Shown: positions 1-9,401, numbered from the stretch's first letter. The stretch: 64,000 bases of DNA from Flavobacterium cucumis (GCF_900148835.1 NZ_FRYK01000006.1:93884-157883), one strand, 5' to 3'. Translations and numbers: made by a program. Notes: generated by a model not told the origin, from the letters alone.

Positions 1-1842
1 ACCAAAATGTCTGTAATCGGTTTGGTTATTTTTGCTATTGTTTGGGCAATTAATTATTACAATTCCAGAATCGTTTTAGATAGTTTGCTGAAAGCATTAA
101 CCTTGGCAATGAGTGTTATTCCAGAGGAAATTCCGGTTGCGTTTACTACATTTATGGCTCTAGGCGCTTGGCGTTTGATGAAAATGGGCATCATTACCAA
201 ACAAACAAAAACAGTGGAAACCCTAGGAAGTGCCACCGTAATTTGCACCGACAAAACGGGAACCATTACCGAAAACCGAATGAGTTTAGCCGAATTGTAT
301 CTTTTTAAATCCAATTCGATAGTGGCAACTTCTCAAAAACTAAATCCGGAAGCAGAGGAAGTCTTAAAATATGCCATGTGGTCGAGCGAACCCATTCCGT
401 TTGATGTGATGGAAATTGCGATTCATGAAGCCTATTCGAATTTTGAAAGTGAGGACGAGCGACCTTATTTCAAATTGGTTCACGAATATCCTTTAGGTGG
501 AAAACCACCGATGATGACCCACGTTTTTGAAAACGAATCGGGTAAAAAAATTATTGCGGCTAAAGGTGCGCCTGAAGCTTTAATCGCAGTGAGTTATTTA
601 ACTGAACCGGAAAAAAATCAGATTTTAGAGGCGATGAAAACCATGACTAAAAAAGGATTCCGCGTTTTAGGAGTAGGTGTTTCTGACTTTGAAGGAACGA
701 ATTATCCAGCAACCCAACAAGCATTAAAATTCAACTTCAAAGGATTAGTGGCATTTTACGATCCGCCAAAGCACAACATTCAAACCGTTTTTGAAACATT
801 TTACAAAGCAGGAATTCAAGTAAAAATCGTTACAGGCGATAATGCAGAAACGACTTCTACCATCGCAAAACAAGTTGGGTTTAAAAATGCGGATAAAGTA
901 TTGAATGGTGACGAATTGATGGCAATGGACGAAACCACTTTACAAGAAAAAGTAATGGAAACGGCTATTTTCACGAGAATGTTTCCAGAAGCCAAACTTA
1001 GAATTATTCAAGCACTCAAAACAAACAACCAAATTGTAGCAATGACGGGTGATGGTGTAAACGACGGACCCGCATTGAAGTCAGCACACATTGGCATTGC
1101 AATGGGTAAAAAGGGAACCGAAATTGCGAAACAAGCTGCGAATTTAATTCTGGTAGACGACAATTTCGAACGCATGACTGATGCGATTGCTATGGGAAGA
1201 AAAATCTATCTCAACCTAAAAAAAGCCATTCAGTACATTATTTCCATCCATATTCCGATTATTTTAATTGTGTTCATTCCATTAGCTTTGGGTTGGGTGT
1301 ATCCCAATATTTTTACTCCGGTTCACATTATTTTCTTAGAGATTATTATGGGCCCAACTTGCTCTATCATTTACGAAAATGAACCTATGGAAGACAATTT
1401 GATGTTACAAAAACCAAGACCGCTAACGACAACTTTCTTTAACATAAAAGAAGTATTGATTAGTATCATTCAAGGATTAGTCATTACGTTCGGATTGGTC
1501 TTTATTTATCAATATGCGGTTGGAGAAAACATGTCTGAAAACGGCACCAGAACCTTGATTTTCTTAACCTTAATTACTTCCAACATCGTATTGACATTAG
1601 CCAATCGTTCGTTCTATTATTCGATTTTCAAAACGATTCGGTACAAAAATAATTTGGTAGGATTGATTATTGGAATCACCATTTTGTTAACCGTATTGTT
1701 ATTGTTTGTTCCAGCCTTTTCTAACTTCTTCTTGTTTGAAATGGTTACTGTTTCCCAAATAGGATTATGTATTTTAGTAGGAAGTATTTCGGTACTTTGG
1801 GTAGAAATTTATAAAGCTTTTAAACGAAGAAAATCGAATTAA
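1..1842 (+). CDS. P-type cation-transporting ATPase, 5' end outside window
   Basis: Inner-membrane ATPase that pumps a cation at the cost of ATP through a phospho-aspartate intermediate. About 613 residues are visible; the frame is open to base 1, so the actuator domain and first helices lie outside. Visible are the ion-site helix motif PEEIP, the phosphorylation motif DKTGT, the hinge motif TGDGVNDGPAL and a C-terminal block of hydrophobic helices (Cation_ATPase_C type). PEEIP in place of PEGLP resembles calcium-type pumps, but the ion cannot be fixed from this. The end overlaps the convergent HMG-CoA lyase gene by 4 bp. Confidence 0.93.
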   Translation, partial: TKMSVIGLVIFAIVWAINYYNSRIVLDSLLKALTLAMSVIPEEIPVAFTTFMALGAWRLMKMGIITKQTKTVETLGSATVICTDKTGTITENRMSLAELYLFKSNSIVATSQKLNPEAEEVLKYAMWSSEPIPFDVMEIAIHEAYSNFESEDERPYFKLVHEYPLGGKPPMMTHVFENESGKKIIAAKGAPEALIAVSYLTEPEKNQILEAMKTMTKKGFRVLGVGVSDFEGTNYPATQQALKFNFKGLVAFYDPPKHNIQTVFETFYKAGIQVKIVTGDNAETTSTIAKQVGFKNADKVLNGDELMAMDETTLQEKVMETAIFTRMFPEAKLRIIQALKTNNQIVAMTGDGVNDGPALKSAHIGIAMGKKGTEIAKQAANLILVDDNFERMTDAIAMGRKIYLNLKKAIQYIISIHIPIILIVFIPLALGWVYPNIFTPVHIIFLEIIMGPTCSIIYENEPMEDNLMLQKPRPLTTTFFNIKEVLISIIQGLVITFGLVFIYQYAVGENMSENGTRTLIFLTLITSNIVLTLANRSFYYSIFKTIRYKNNLVGLIIGITILLTVLLLFVPAFSNFFLFEMVTVSQIGLCILVGSISVLWVEIYKAFKRRKSN

Positions 1843-2702
1843 TGAAATTCACCAAACAGTTTTGTTGCTTCGTTATAAGCACTTTCAAAGCTCATGGGAC
1901 TCGTATTCGTATTTTCTCTTTTTGTTGTGAAATACGACAGTAATTTTTCCGTAGGCATGTTTCCTGTCAAATCGTCTTTTGCCATGGGACAACCACCAAA
2001 ACCTTGAATCGCGCCATCATAACGACGACAACCTGCGTTGTAAGCGGCATCAATCTTTTCAAACCATCTGTCTGGTGTCGTGTGCAAATGCGCACCAAAT
2101 TCGATGTTTGGATATTTCGGAATCAAATTAGAGAACAAGTAATCGATTACTTCTGGAGTCGAACTTCCCACGGTATCGGAAAGTGATAGGATTTTCACCC
2201 CCATATTCGCTAATTTTTCGGTCCATTCCCCCACAATTTCAACATTCCATGGATCGCCATACGGATTTCCAAAGCCCATTGAAATGTATGTCACAACTTC
2301 TTTGTTTGATTTATCTGCGATTTCTAAAATCTCTCGTAAAGTAACCAAACTTTCGGCAATTGTTTTGTGTGTATTTCGCATTTGAAAGTTCTCCGAAATC
2401 GAAAAAGGGAAACCTAAATATTGAATTTCTTTATGAATCGAAGCATTTTGAGCCCCTTGTGTATTAGCGATAATGGCCAACAATTTACTGTTTGTTGCAG
2501 ACAAATCCAACTGTGCTAAGACTTCAACGGTGTCTTGCATTTGCGGAATCGCTTTGGGTGAAACAAAACTTCCAAAATCAATAGTATCAAAGCCTACTCG
2601 CAATAACGATTGGATATATTTAACTTTTCTCTCGGTTGGAATAAACGGTTTGATACCTTGCATGGCATCGCGCGGACATTCGATAATTTTGATTTCGTTC
2701 AT
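1839..2702 (-). CDS. Hydroxymethylglutaryl-CoA lyase
   Basis: Cleaves HMG-CoA to acetoacetate and acetyl-CoA, the last step of leucine breakdown. The 287-residue protein has the family length and a TIM-barrel pattern, with the metal-ligand motif AHLHTTPDR and the cysteine loop GFGGCPMAKDDLTGN near residue 235-250, characteristic of HMG-CoA lyases. A methylcrotonyl-type carboxylase beta subunit sits at 48.9 kb in this window, which fits the same pathway although the genes are not linked. It is divergent from the SatD-like gene, with 178 bp between the starts. Confidence 0.9.
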   Translation of the reverse strand: MNEIKIIECPRDAMQGIKPFIPTERKVKYIQSLLRVGFDTIDFGSFVSPKAIPQMQDTVEVLAQLDLSATNSKLLAIIANTQGAQNASIHKEIQYLGFPFSISENFQMRNTHKTIAESLVTLREILEIADKSNKEVVTYISMGFGNPYGDPWNVEIVGEWTEKLANMGVKILSLSDTVGSSTPEVIDYLFSNLIPKYPNIEFGAHLHTTPDRWFEKIDAAYNAGCRRYDGAIQGFGGCPMAKDDLTGNMPTEKLLSYFTTKRENTNTSPMSFESAYNEATKLFGEFH

Positions 2703-2766
2703 AGCTTCAAAGATAATAAAGTATTCTATTTTACGAAATCGTTTTTTTATATTCTTTAAAATACAC

Positions 2767-2842
2767 TATTACACTTTTCGGTAATAATTCAAAATATTAC
2801 GTATTTTGGTAATAATTTATAATATTACGTATTTTGGTAATA
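2767..2842. promoter_or_regulatory. Six alternating half-sites on a 14-bp grid (candidate operator)
   Basis: TATTAC occurs at 2767, 2795 and 2823, and its reverse complement GTAATA at 2781, 2809 and 2837. Each starts exactly 14 bp after the previous one and orientation alternates, giving five overlapping inverted repeats with 8-bp spacers. The array lies between the divergent HMG-CoA lyase and SatD-like genes, just upstream of the latter's -7 box. The SatD-like product has a C-terminal helix-turn-helix, so autoregulation is a reasonable inference. Confidence 0.55.
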
Positions 2843-2868
2843 ATTTAAGTTTTATAAAAATATTTTAG

Positions 2869-2876
2869 TACATTTG
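2869..2876 (+). promoter_or_regulatory. Bacteroidota -7 promoter box
   Basis: TACATTTG matches TAnnTTTG. Only four bases separate it from the ATG at 2881, so the message would be leaderless or nearly so. No good -33 TTTG is seen at the usual 17-23 bp spacing. Confidence 0.55.
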
Positions 2877-2880
2877 ACTT

Positions 2881-3492
2881 ATGATTGTGATACTTACAGC
2901 CGATATAATCAAATCGAGAAAGCTTTCATCTAAAAAATGGATAGATGATTTGAAAGCTTTATTGCTCACTTTTGGAAAAGCTCCAAATGATTGGGAAATT
3001 TACCGTGGTGATGAGTTTCAAATGGAAATTAAAAATCCCGAAGATGCTTTATTGATTGCGTTCCAAATCAAAGCCTTCTTCAAATCTATTGATTTAGATG
3101 TGCGAATGAGTTTAGGATTTGGAGATAAAACCTACAAAACCAGAAAAATAACAGAAAGTAATGGAACCGCTTTTATTCGCTCTGGAGAATCGTTTGAAAC
3201 CTTAAAAAAACAGAAATTAAATTTAGTACTAAATTCGGGCAACGAGGCTTTTGACGAAGAATTGAATTTGATGCTAAAACTAAGTTTATCATTTATGGAC
3301 AGTTGGTTGCAACAATCGGCGGAATTTGTTTTGGTTGCGATTCAAAATCCGAATCTTTCACAGGAAGAAATAGGCGTAAAACTGGGTATCAATCAAGCCG
3401 CTGTGAGTAGACGGCAAAAACGTTCAAATTTTGAATTATTAATGCAAGTGGAACACTATTATAGAAAAAAAGTTAAAACTTTAGAAAAATGA
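2881..3492 (+). CDS. SatD-like protein with C-terminal helix-turn-helix
   Basis: The 203-residue protein opens with ITADIIKSR and has YRGDEFQ near residue 41, both typical of the SatD family in Bacteroidota, whose first half resembles a nucleotide-cyclase-like fold. The last 60 residues contain a helix-turn-helix (LSQEEIGVKLGINQAAVSRR). Its role is unknown; a DNA-binding regulator is an inference. It overlaps the next gene (DUF3307 membrane protein) by ATGA, so the two are one operon, and it is preceded by a striking array of half-sites. Confidence 0.8.
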   Translation: MIVILTADIIKSRKLSSKKWIDDLKALLLTFGKAPNDWEIYRGDEFQMEIKNPEDALLIAFQIKAFFKSIDLDVRMSLGFGDKTYKTRKITESNGTAFIRSGESFETLKKQKLNLVLNSGNEAFDEELNLMLKLSLSFMDSWLQQSAEFVLVAIQNPNLSQEEIGVKLGINQAAVSRRQKRSNFELLMQVEHYYRKKVKTLEK

Positions 3493-4190
3493 TTGTATTC
3501 GTAAAATTACTTTTAGCACATTTACTTGGCGATTTTTTATTGCAACCCACTACTTGGGTTTTAGATAAAGAAGCCAAAAAACATAAAAGTAGTTTCTTAT
3601 ATATTCATGTTTTGCTTCACGGTATTTTAGCTTTTGCACTTGTCTTTGAAAGCGATTTTCTTTGGTATGCACTACTATTAACTGTTCTGCACGGGATAAT
3701 CGATTATGTTAAATTACGATATCAGACAAAAAAGAGCAAACGTTTCTGGTTTCTTTTGGATCAATTCTTACACCTCATAACCCTTGTGGGGATTGCCTTT
3801 TTTTACACAAATGCTTCTATAGATTATAGTCTTTTGAACGCTAATTTTTGGATTATCGTTACGGGGATTGTCGTATTAACAAAACCTGCATCCGTAATCA
3901 TTCGAAATATCATATCCATTTGGACGCCTGAGAAAAACGCAAAAGACAATTCGCTGGAAAATGCTGGAAATTATATTGGGATTTTAGAACGATTGTTCAT
4001 TTTTTGTTTCCTTTTAACCCATCATTTTGAAGCTATCGGATTTTTATTAGCTGCAAAATCCATTTTTAGATTTGGTGATTTAAAAGCCGCAAAAGACCGA
4101 AAGCTCACCGAATATGTACTTATCGGAACTTTATTAAGTTTCGGAATCGCATTGCTAATTGGTTTACTCGTTCAATTCGTGATGCGCTAA
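3489..4190 (+). CDS. DUF3307 integral membrane protein
   Basis: This 233-residue membrane protein has about six hydrophobic segments. The N-terminal [18 protein letters not shown] and the following HGIIDYVK are the conserved core of DUF3307, a family of unknown function often found next to SatD-like genes. Coupling to the upstream gene through a 4-bp overlap suggests co-translation. Its 3' end overlaps the convergent pyrD gene by 27 bp. Confidence 0.82.
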   Translation: MIVFVKLLLAHLLGDFLLQPTTWVLDKEAKKHKSSFLYIHVLLHGILAFALVFESDFLWYALLLTVLHGIIDYVKLRYQTKKSKRFWFLLDQFLHLITLVGIAFFYTNASIDYSLLNANFWIIVTGIVVLTKPASVIIRNIISIWTPEKNAKDNSLENAGNYIGILERLFIFCFLLTHHFEAIGFLLAAKSIFRFGDLKAAKDRKLTEYVLIGTLLSFGIALLIGLLVQFVMR

Positions 4191-5195
4191 AATCTTTTTG
4201 TTAATCGCTTTCACTAAGGCAGGACCTTCGTAAATAAAACCCGTATAAAGTTGAACCAAACTAGCACCTGCGTTCAATTTTTCAATCGCATCTTCTGCCG
4301 TGTGAATACCTCCTACTCCAATGATTGGAAACGACTTATTGCTTTTTTCCGAAAGAAAACGAATCACTTCTGTAGCACGTTTCGTTAATGGTTTTCCAGA
4401 TAAGCCGCCCATTTCGGATTTGTTTTCCGATTGTAAACCTTCGCGAGAAATCGTTGTATTGGTAGCAATTACACCTGCAATTTTGGTCTCGTTGACGATA
4501 TCAATGATATCTAAAAGTTGCTCATCAGTTAAATCGGGAGCGATTTTTAGTAAAATTGGTTTTGGTTTTGGTTTTGTGTCGTTTTGATTTTGAAGTGTTT
4601 GCAGCAAGTCGGTCAAAGGTTTTTTATCTTGTAATTCACGTAGATTGGGTGTGTTTGGCGAACTCACATTCACCACAAAATAATCTACGTATGGAAACAA
4701 AGCTTCAAAACAAATTTCGTAATCCTTTACCGCTTCTTCGTTTGGCGTGACTTTATTTTTTCCAATGTTTCCACCGATTAAAACGCCTTTGTTTTTTTTC
4801 AAACGTTCGACTGCTTCTTTAACACCGCCGTTATTGAACCCCATTCGGTTGATAATCGCATTGTCTTCTTTTAAACGGAACAAACGTTTTTTAGGATTTC
4901 CTTCTTGTCCAACAGGCGTCAACGTTCCAATTTCGATAAAACCGAATCCAAAATTTGATAACTCTTTATACAACTTTGCATCTTTATCAAATCCTGCTGC
5001 TAATCCAACTGGATTTTTGAATTTAATCCCGAAAACTTCTCGTTCTAAACGCGCATCTTTTACTTCGTAAAGCGCTTGAAATAAACTTGAAAAACCTGGA
5101 ATTTTATTCAGAAAACGAATGAATGAAAAGGTAAAATAATGTACTTTTTCTGGATCGAAACAGAAAAGTAACGGACGAATGAAGCTTTTGTACAT
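4164..5195 (-). CDS. pyrD: Dihydroorotate dehydrogenase (quinone)
   Basis: Oxidises dihydroorotate to orotate at the inner membrane with quinone as acceptor, step four of pyrimidine synthesis. The start at 5195 ([10 protein letters not shown]) gives 343 residues, the usual class 2 length, with the N-terminal amphipathic helix that docks the membrane. Seen are [13 protein letters not shown] (FMN binding), the active-site region [15 protein letters not shown] with the catalytic serine of class 2 enzymes, and GVGGI near the C terminus. An in-frame ATG 24 codons upstream would add a segment unlike the family, so it was not used. Confidence 0.94.
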   Translation of the reverse strand: MYKSFIRPLLFCFDPEKVHYFTFSFIRFLNKIPGFSSLFQALYEVKDARLEREVFGIKFKNPVGLAAGFDKDAKLYKELSNFGFGFIEIGTLTPVGQEGNPKKRLFRLKEDNAIINRMGFNNGGVKEAVERLKKNKGVLIGGNIGKNKVTPNEEAVKDYEICFEALFPYVDYFVVNVSSPNTPNLRELQDKKPLTDLLQTLQNQNDTKPKPKPILLKIAPDLTDEQLLDIIDIVNETKIAGVIATNTTISREGLQSENKSEMGGLSGKPLTKRATEVIRFLSEKSNKSFPIIGVGGIHTAEDAIEKLNAGASLVQLYTGFIYEGPALVKAINKKILAHHELNE

Positions 5196-5367
5196 AGTGT
5201 GTTGTGTTGTTGTGCAAAAGTAAGAAAATGCCTTTCCAAAAAAAAGTATTGACGCATTTTGTAACAATAAAAGATTTGGTGCGTATAATTACTGATGTAA
5301 ATTCCAAAAGACAAAAAACAAATTCCAAATAAAAAGCTAATTTCTAAAATTTCAAATCCTAAACATA

Positions 5368-5922
5368 ATGGCTCAAACTCCTTCCAACATGTTACCTTTG
5401 GGCACAATTGCTCCTGATTTCAATTTGAAAGATACTAATGCTACTGATTTTAAAACTTTTGAAGATTGCAAAGGTGAAAAAGGAACAGTCGTAATCTTCA
5501 TTTGCAATCATTGTCCGTTTGTACATCATGTGATGGAAGAGGTAATTCGTGTGGTGAACGATTATCGTGTGCAAGGAATTGGTTTTGTTGCGATTTCAAG
5601 TAATGATGTAGTGAAATATCCGCAAGATGCTCCTGAATTAATGACCGAATTTGCCTTTGAAAACGGATTTGAATTTCCGTATTTATATGATGAAACACAA
5701 GAAGTAGCCAAAGCCTACAATGCCGCTTGTACACCTGATTTTTATCTTTTCGACAATCGAGATAAATTGGTTTACCGTGGACAATTAGACGATAGCCGAC
5801 CGGGAAATGGTATTCCGTTGAGTGGTTCTGATTTACGAAGCGCAATTGATGGCGTGGTGATGAATAGAAGTATCAATCCGGATCAGAAACCGAGCATTGG
5901 GTGTAATATAAAATGGAAGTAA
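5368..5922 (+). CDS. Thioredoxin-fold peroxiredoxin-like protein
   Basis: A 184-residue AhpC/TSA-type thioredoxin-fold protein. It has the redox motif FICNHCPFV near residue 46-54, in the position of the thioredoxin active site, and a later ACTPDFYLFD (cis-proline loop). This form (CNHCPFV) is common in Bacteroidota as a 'thioredoxin family protein'; the physiological partner is unknown. There is no signal peptide, so it is probably cytoplasmic. It is monocistronic, followed by a promoter and leader of the next gene. Confidence 0.85.
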   Translation: MAQTPSNMLPLGTIAPDFNLKDTNATDFKTFEDCKGEKGTVVIFICNHCPFVHHVMEEVIRVVNDYRVQGIGFVAISSNDVVKYPQDAPELMTEFAFENGFEFPYLYDETQEVAKAYNAACTPDFYLFDNRDKLVYRGQLDDSRPGNGIPLSGSDLRSAIDGVVMNRSINPDQKPSIGCNIKWK

Positions 5923-5945
5923 TTTTTTTATCTCATTAGTTTCCT

Positions 5946-5953
5946 TAACTTTG
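5946..5953 (+). promoter_or_regulatory. Bacteroidota -7 promoter box
   Basis: TAACTTTG fits TAnnTTTG. Transcription from here would give a leader of more than 200 nt before the glutamate-synthase-like gene at 6182. Confidence 0.45.
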
Positions 5954-6049
5954 TACTCAAATTAAATTCATTTCTTTTGAAATACCTAGTTTCAAATATT
6001 ACTTTAATTTCAAATGCTGTTACAAAAGTAATTGCATTTACCCACAGCA

Positions 6050-6110
6050 AGGCCTTTATCAATTAGGCCTCCGTCTACCCTATTCCTAATTCTCAGACGG
6101 AGGATTTTTA
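6050..6110 (+). promoter_or_regulatory. Two mutually exclusive hairpins in a leader (candidate attenuator)
   Basis: AGGCCT at 6050-6055 can pair with AGGCCT at 6065-6070. Alternatively CCTCCGTCT at 6068-6076 pairs with AGACGGAGG at 6095-6103, followed by ATTTTTA, which is terminator-like. The two stems share bases 6068-6070 and cannot form together. It may simply be the terminator of the upstream thioredoxin-fold gene; regulation of the downstream gene is an inference. Confidence 0.45.
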
Positions 6111-6181
6111 CTTAAATCATTTATTTAATCCTATCAGAAGCATCTTCTGATATCCTTATTTTTTTTTAAAATTCCAGCATC

Positions 6182-7756
6182 ATGTCACAAAAAAATCTTT
6201 TGGGAAAATTATATGCACGCCATATCATTTGGTTGGTTACATTATCCTTTTTCATTGGGACTCTTTTTTTGGTTGCGTATTATAAAGTGCATCCTGTTTT
6301 TCTATCTGCTCCTTTCGTCATGTTAATTTTAGTTACCATTGATAGCTTGCAATCCAAGCATTCAGTACGCAGAAATTATCCATTAGTAGGACGTTTACGC
6401 TACTTATTTGAATCCGTTCGTCCTGAATTTCGCCAATACTTTTTTGAAGGCGAATTGGATGGAAAACCATTTAACAGAAGACAACGTTCCATTGTGTATC
6501 AGAGAGCAAAGAATCAGAAGCAAACCATTTCGTTTGGCATGCAAGACGAGCCTAATAGAATAGGATATGAATGGGCAGCACATTCGATTTATCCTAAAAA
6601 GAACGATTTTAGTCAATTCCGAGTAACCATTGGAAATTCACAATGTTCAAAACCCTATAGTGCTAGTATTTTCAACATTAGTGCGATGAGTTATGGAGCC
6701 TTGAGTAAAACTGCCATTTCTTCTCTGAACGAAGGGGCCAAAATGGGGAATTTTGCCCACAATACAGGAGAAGGCGGCATCAGTGATTACCATTTAAAAG
6801 GAGGCGATTTGATTTGGCAAATAGGAACAGGCTATTTTGGTTGTAGGGATGGTAGAGGGCATTTCAATGACGCACTTTTTGTGGAAAAAGCGAATTTAAA
6901 AGAAGTGAAAATGATAGAGCTAAAGCTATCTCAAGGAGCAAAACCAGGACATGGAGGTTTACTCCCTGCTGAAAAAAACACGCCAGAGATTGCCAAAATT
7001 AGAGCTTTAGAACCCTATACAACAGTTCATTCCCCATCCGCTCATACAGCGTTTTCGAATGCCACTGAATTGTTGTATTTCATACATAAATTGAGAACCT
7101 TATCCAATGGAAAACCGGTTGGGTTTAAGATTTGTATCGGTAAAAAAGAAGAGTTTACCGAAATATTAGAAGCCATGATAAGCACCAATATCCTTCCTGA
7201 TTTCATAACTATTGACGGTGCTGAAGGCGGAACTGGAGCAGCGCCTTTAGAGTTTATCGATTATATGGGAATGGCGTTATCGGATGCCTTAGTATTTGCT
7301 CATAAATCCTTATTAGATTATGGTTTACGCAGCGAAATTAAATTACTAGCGTCAGGTAAAATTATTTCGGCTTTTGATATTGCTAAAAATATGTCTCTGG
7401 GAGCCGATGCTTGTTACAGTGCGCGAGGTATGATGTTTGCGCTAGGTTGTATTCAAGCGTTGCAGTGTGACAGCGGAAAATGTCCGGTTGGAATCGCAAC
7501 CCAAGATAAATCGCTTTATAAAGGTTTGGATATTAGTGATAAGCGCGTTCGTGTAGCAAATTTTCACAAGAATACCCTGAAAGCGGTAGCCGAATTCATT
7601 GGAGCATGTGGATTTGAACTTCCGGATGAAATTACACCGGAAACCTTTTACAGAAGAGTACATCATAATACCAACTTAAACTTTAAGGAAATCTATTTTA
7701 CCAATCCAGAAACCAAAAGCAAAACATTAGATAAAGAAACAATATTCTTAAATTAA
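6182..7756 (+). CDS. FMN-binding glutamate-synthase family protein
   Basis: This 524-residue protein belongs to the family resembling the FMN/TIM-barrel domain of glutamate synthase but lacking the amidotransferase domain. Two hydrophobic segments lie at residues 13-55, so it is probably membrane-anchored. The barrel shows SAMSYGALSK, NTGEGG, KLSQGAKPGHGG, DGAEGGTGAAP and a cysteine-bearing CDSGKCPVGIATQ segment that in the family contributes to the Fe-S site. The substrate is unknown. It probably forms an operon with the GreA-like gene six bases downstream. Confidence 0.88.
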   Translation: MSQKNLLGKLYARHIIWLVTLSFFIGTLFLVAYYKVHPVFLSAPFVMLILVTIDSLQSKHSVRRNYPLVGRLRYLFESVRPEFRQYFFEGELDGKPFNRRQRSIVYQRAKNQKQTISFGMQDEPNRIGYEWAAHSIYPKKNDFSQFRVTIGNSQCSKPYSASIFNISAMSYGALSKTAISSLNEGAKMGNFAHNTGEGGISDYHLKGGDLIWQIGTGYFGCRDGRGHFNDALFVEKANLKEVKMIELKLSQGAKPGHGGLLPAEKNTPEIAKIRALEPYTTVHSPSAHTAFSNATELLYFIHKLRTLSNGKPVGFKICIGKKEEFTEILEAMISTNILPDFITIDGAEGGTGAAPLEFIDYMGMALSDALVFAHKSLLDYGLRSEIKLLASGKIISAFDIAKNMSLGADACYSARGMMFALGCIQALQCDSGKCPVGIATQDKSLYKGLDISDKRVRVANFHKNTLKAVAEFIGACGFELPDEITPETFYRRVHHNTNLNFKEIYFTNPETKSKTLDKETIFLN

Positions 7757-7762
7757 AATAAT

Positions 7763-8146
7763 ATGAAACCAATACCAACATTTACATCAAGCGATCATAA
7801 GCTGCTTAAAAAAATTACTAAAAGTAATCTATCTGCTACGAGTGCTAAAGAAATCAATCTGTTAACTCAAGAATTAGACAGAGGTAATATTGTAGAAGAT
7901 AATGCCATCGAAAACGATGTTATTCGAATTAACTCGGAGGTAATTATTGAAGATATGAGTACGCAAAAACAAATGAAATTTCAAATTGTTTTACCTTCTC
8001 AAGCGAATATAAAAGAGAGTAAATATTCCGTTCTAGTTCCGCTTAGTGTGGCGATTATTGGCTTTAAAGTAAACGATCAGGTAGATTGGGAATTGCCTGC
8101 TGGTAACAAAACTTTAAAAGTTATTGCTGTAAACAATGGCAACTAA
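7763..8146 (+). CDS. GreA/GreB-family (Rnk-like) factor
   Basis: At 127 residues it is too short for full GreA. It has the C-terminal FKBP-like domain of Gre factors (SQANIKESKYSVLVPLSVAI, then GDQVDWELPAG-like strands) and a short charged N-terminal part in place of the long coiled coil, as in Rnk. It is probably an RNA-polymerase-associated protein. It follows the glutamate-synthase-like gene by 6 bp and ends at a clear terminator. A second member lies at 11.1-11.5 kb. Confidence 0.78.
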   Translation: MKPIPTFTSSDHKLLKKITKSNLSATSAKEINLLTQELDRGNIVEDNAIENDVIRINSEVIIEDMSTQKQMKFQIVLPSQANIKESKYSVLVPLSVAIIGFKVNDQVDWELPAGNKTLKVIAVNNGN

Positions 8147-8153
8147 TTTAATA

Positions 8154-8178
8154 AACACCTTTTTGAGGTGTTTTTTTA
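8154..8178 (+). terminator. Intrinsic terminator
   Basis: AACACCT pairs with AGGTGTT around a five-base loop and is followed by a T run, directly after the GreA-like stop codon. Confidence 0.85.
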
Positions 8179-8523
8179 TTTTAAAAAATCGATAATAAAA
8201 ATTATAAGAATAAGCAATCCAACTACAAGTAAGTAAACTAAAACATGAAATCTCTGAACCATTCTCTCTACTCTATAATCGGAAATCATAATAGTTTCTG
8301 TACTGGCTATAATTTCATTATCAATAAGTAGTTGATCAATAATAATTCTATCTTTATCCAACAAAAAGAAACGAGTTCCATCACTAATATCAGAATTTTC
8401 ATTACTATTATGATAGTAATCTATATTATTTTCAAGTAACAAATTTTCAAAAAGGATGTAGTCTTTAAATAAAACATTGAGCTTGAAATGGTCTTGGAAT
8501 TTTACATCTATTGAATTTGCCAT
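8176..8523 (-). CDS. Hypothetical protein with C-terminal membrane anchor
   Basis: Unrecognised 115-residue protein. Residues 1-85 are soluble and acidic; residues 93-112 form one strongly hydrophobic helix at the C terminus. It lies 6 bp downstream of a 63-residue membrane protein and in line with a secreted protein gene, so the three probably form one minus-strand operon. Its stop abuts the terminator of the convergent GreA-like gene. Confidence 0.65.
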   Translation of the reverse strand: MANSIDVKFQDHFKLNVLFKDYILFENLLLENNIDYYHNSNENSDISDGTRFFLLDKDRIIIDQLLIDNEIIASTETIMISDYRVERMVQRFHVLVYLLVVGLLILIIFIIDFLK

Positions 8524-8529
8524 TTAAAA

Positions 8530-8721
8530 CTACTTTTTTATAAAAAAATGAATTATCATTAAAACAATAGATGCAAATAAAAGCAAAATAGCTTGAATTG
8601 AAAATTGAATTCTAATGGTATTCCAATACATAGTTTCTGTTTTATCATAATTAAACTTAACAATTGAAATTAAGAATAAAACAAAAAATACAACAGCCAA
8701 ATAAATAAAAAGTTTTTTCAT
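8530..8721 (-). CDS. Small two-helix membrane protein
   Basis: Unrecognised 63-residue protein with two hydrophobic helices (residues 4-22 and 38-60) joined by a short polar loop that contains YWNTIRIQ. It sits between a C-tail-anchored protein and a secreted protein on the same strand with gaps under 10 bp, which supports it being a real gene. Confidence 0.6.
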   Translation of the reverse strand: MKKLFIYLAVVFFVLFLISIVKFNYDKTETMYWNTIRIQFSIQAILLLFASIVLMIIHFFIKK

Positions 8722-8728
8722 GAACTAA

Positions 8729-9232
8729 TCACTTTCTAACCAAAATCACTTCAATAGGATTATTACTTCTAGGGCCGAAAGTTCTGGCTTGGCGTTCGTT
8801 TTCACTCGAACACAAAATATACATGTTAAACGCTTGCAATTGTACTAATTGCTCTTTGAATTTTCCTTTAGTATCTTGAATTTTGATATAGAATTCTTCC
8901 GCAGGAAAGGTATTCGTAACCGAAAGCAAATACGTATCACCAGCATACGGGAAAAACCATTTTTCGGGTTCGTTTGGCTTGCTTATTAAATGATTTCTTG
9001 CAAAAACTAACGCTTGATTGCCATATTTCCAACTGTATTTGTTGTTTTCGTTAATAACATCTTCGCCTTTTTCGTTGACTAAGGTGATTTTTAAATCGGG
9101 AATATTATCGGACTTTCCTTCCTCGTGGGCTTTTACTACTAAATACGAGGTAAAATCAAAACCGCAATGCGGCACTTGTCCGAATGAGAACAAAGAAAAA
9201 AGAAGAAATAAAAAAGATAATTTAGTTTTCAT
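8729..9232 (-). CDS. Secreted hypothetical protein
   Basis: The start at 9232 (MKTKLSFLFLLFSLFSFGQ) gives a clear signal peptide ending in a Bacteroidota-style FGQ and a 167-residue product. The mature part is predicted to be mostly beta strands with a segment like a carbohydrate/protein-binding sandwich (DLKITLVNEKGEDVINENNK). No family was recognised. It is probably the first gene of a three-gene minus-strand operon. Confidence 0.65.
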   Translation of the reverse strand: MKTKLSFLFLLFSLFSFGQVPHCGFDFTSYLVVKAHEEGKSDNIPDLKITLVNEKGEDVINENNKYSWKYGNQALVFARNHLISKPNEPEKWFFPYAGDTYLLSVTNTFPAEEFYIKIQDTKGKFKEQLVQLQAFNMYILCSSENERQARTFGPRSNNPIEVILVRK

Positions 9233-9401
9233 AGCTTTTAGTGAACTGTAAAAATACAAAAAGAATGCCAATCGAGAGGAATGTTTTCAATCAACTTTGC
9301 TTTAATTTGTTTTAATCCATTTGCATTCTAAATTATTTTTCCACCCTGCTCATTATTCCTGAGTCCTTTTTTAAAATGATAGATTGTGACCACAATTCTT
9401 T

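Noticed and set aside
2780..2846. 28-bp direct repeat that could suggest a tiny CRISPR-like array
   Set aside because: There are no spacers; the units are contiguous and resolve into 6-bp half-sites on a 14-bp grid, which fits protein binding sites.
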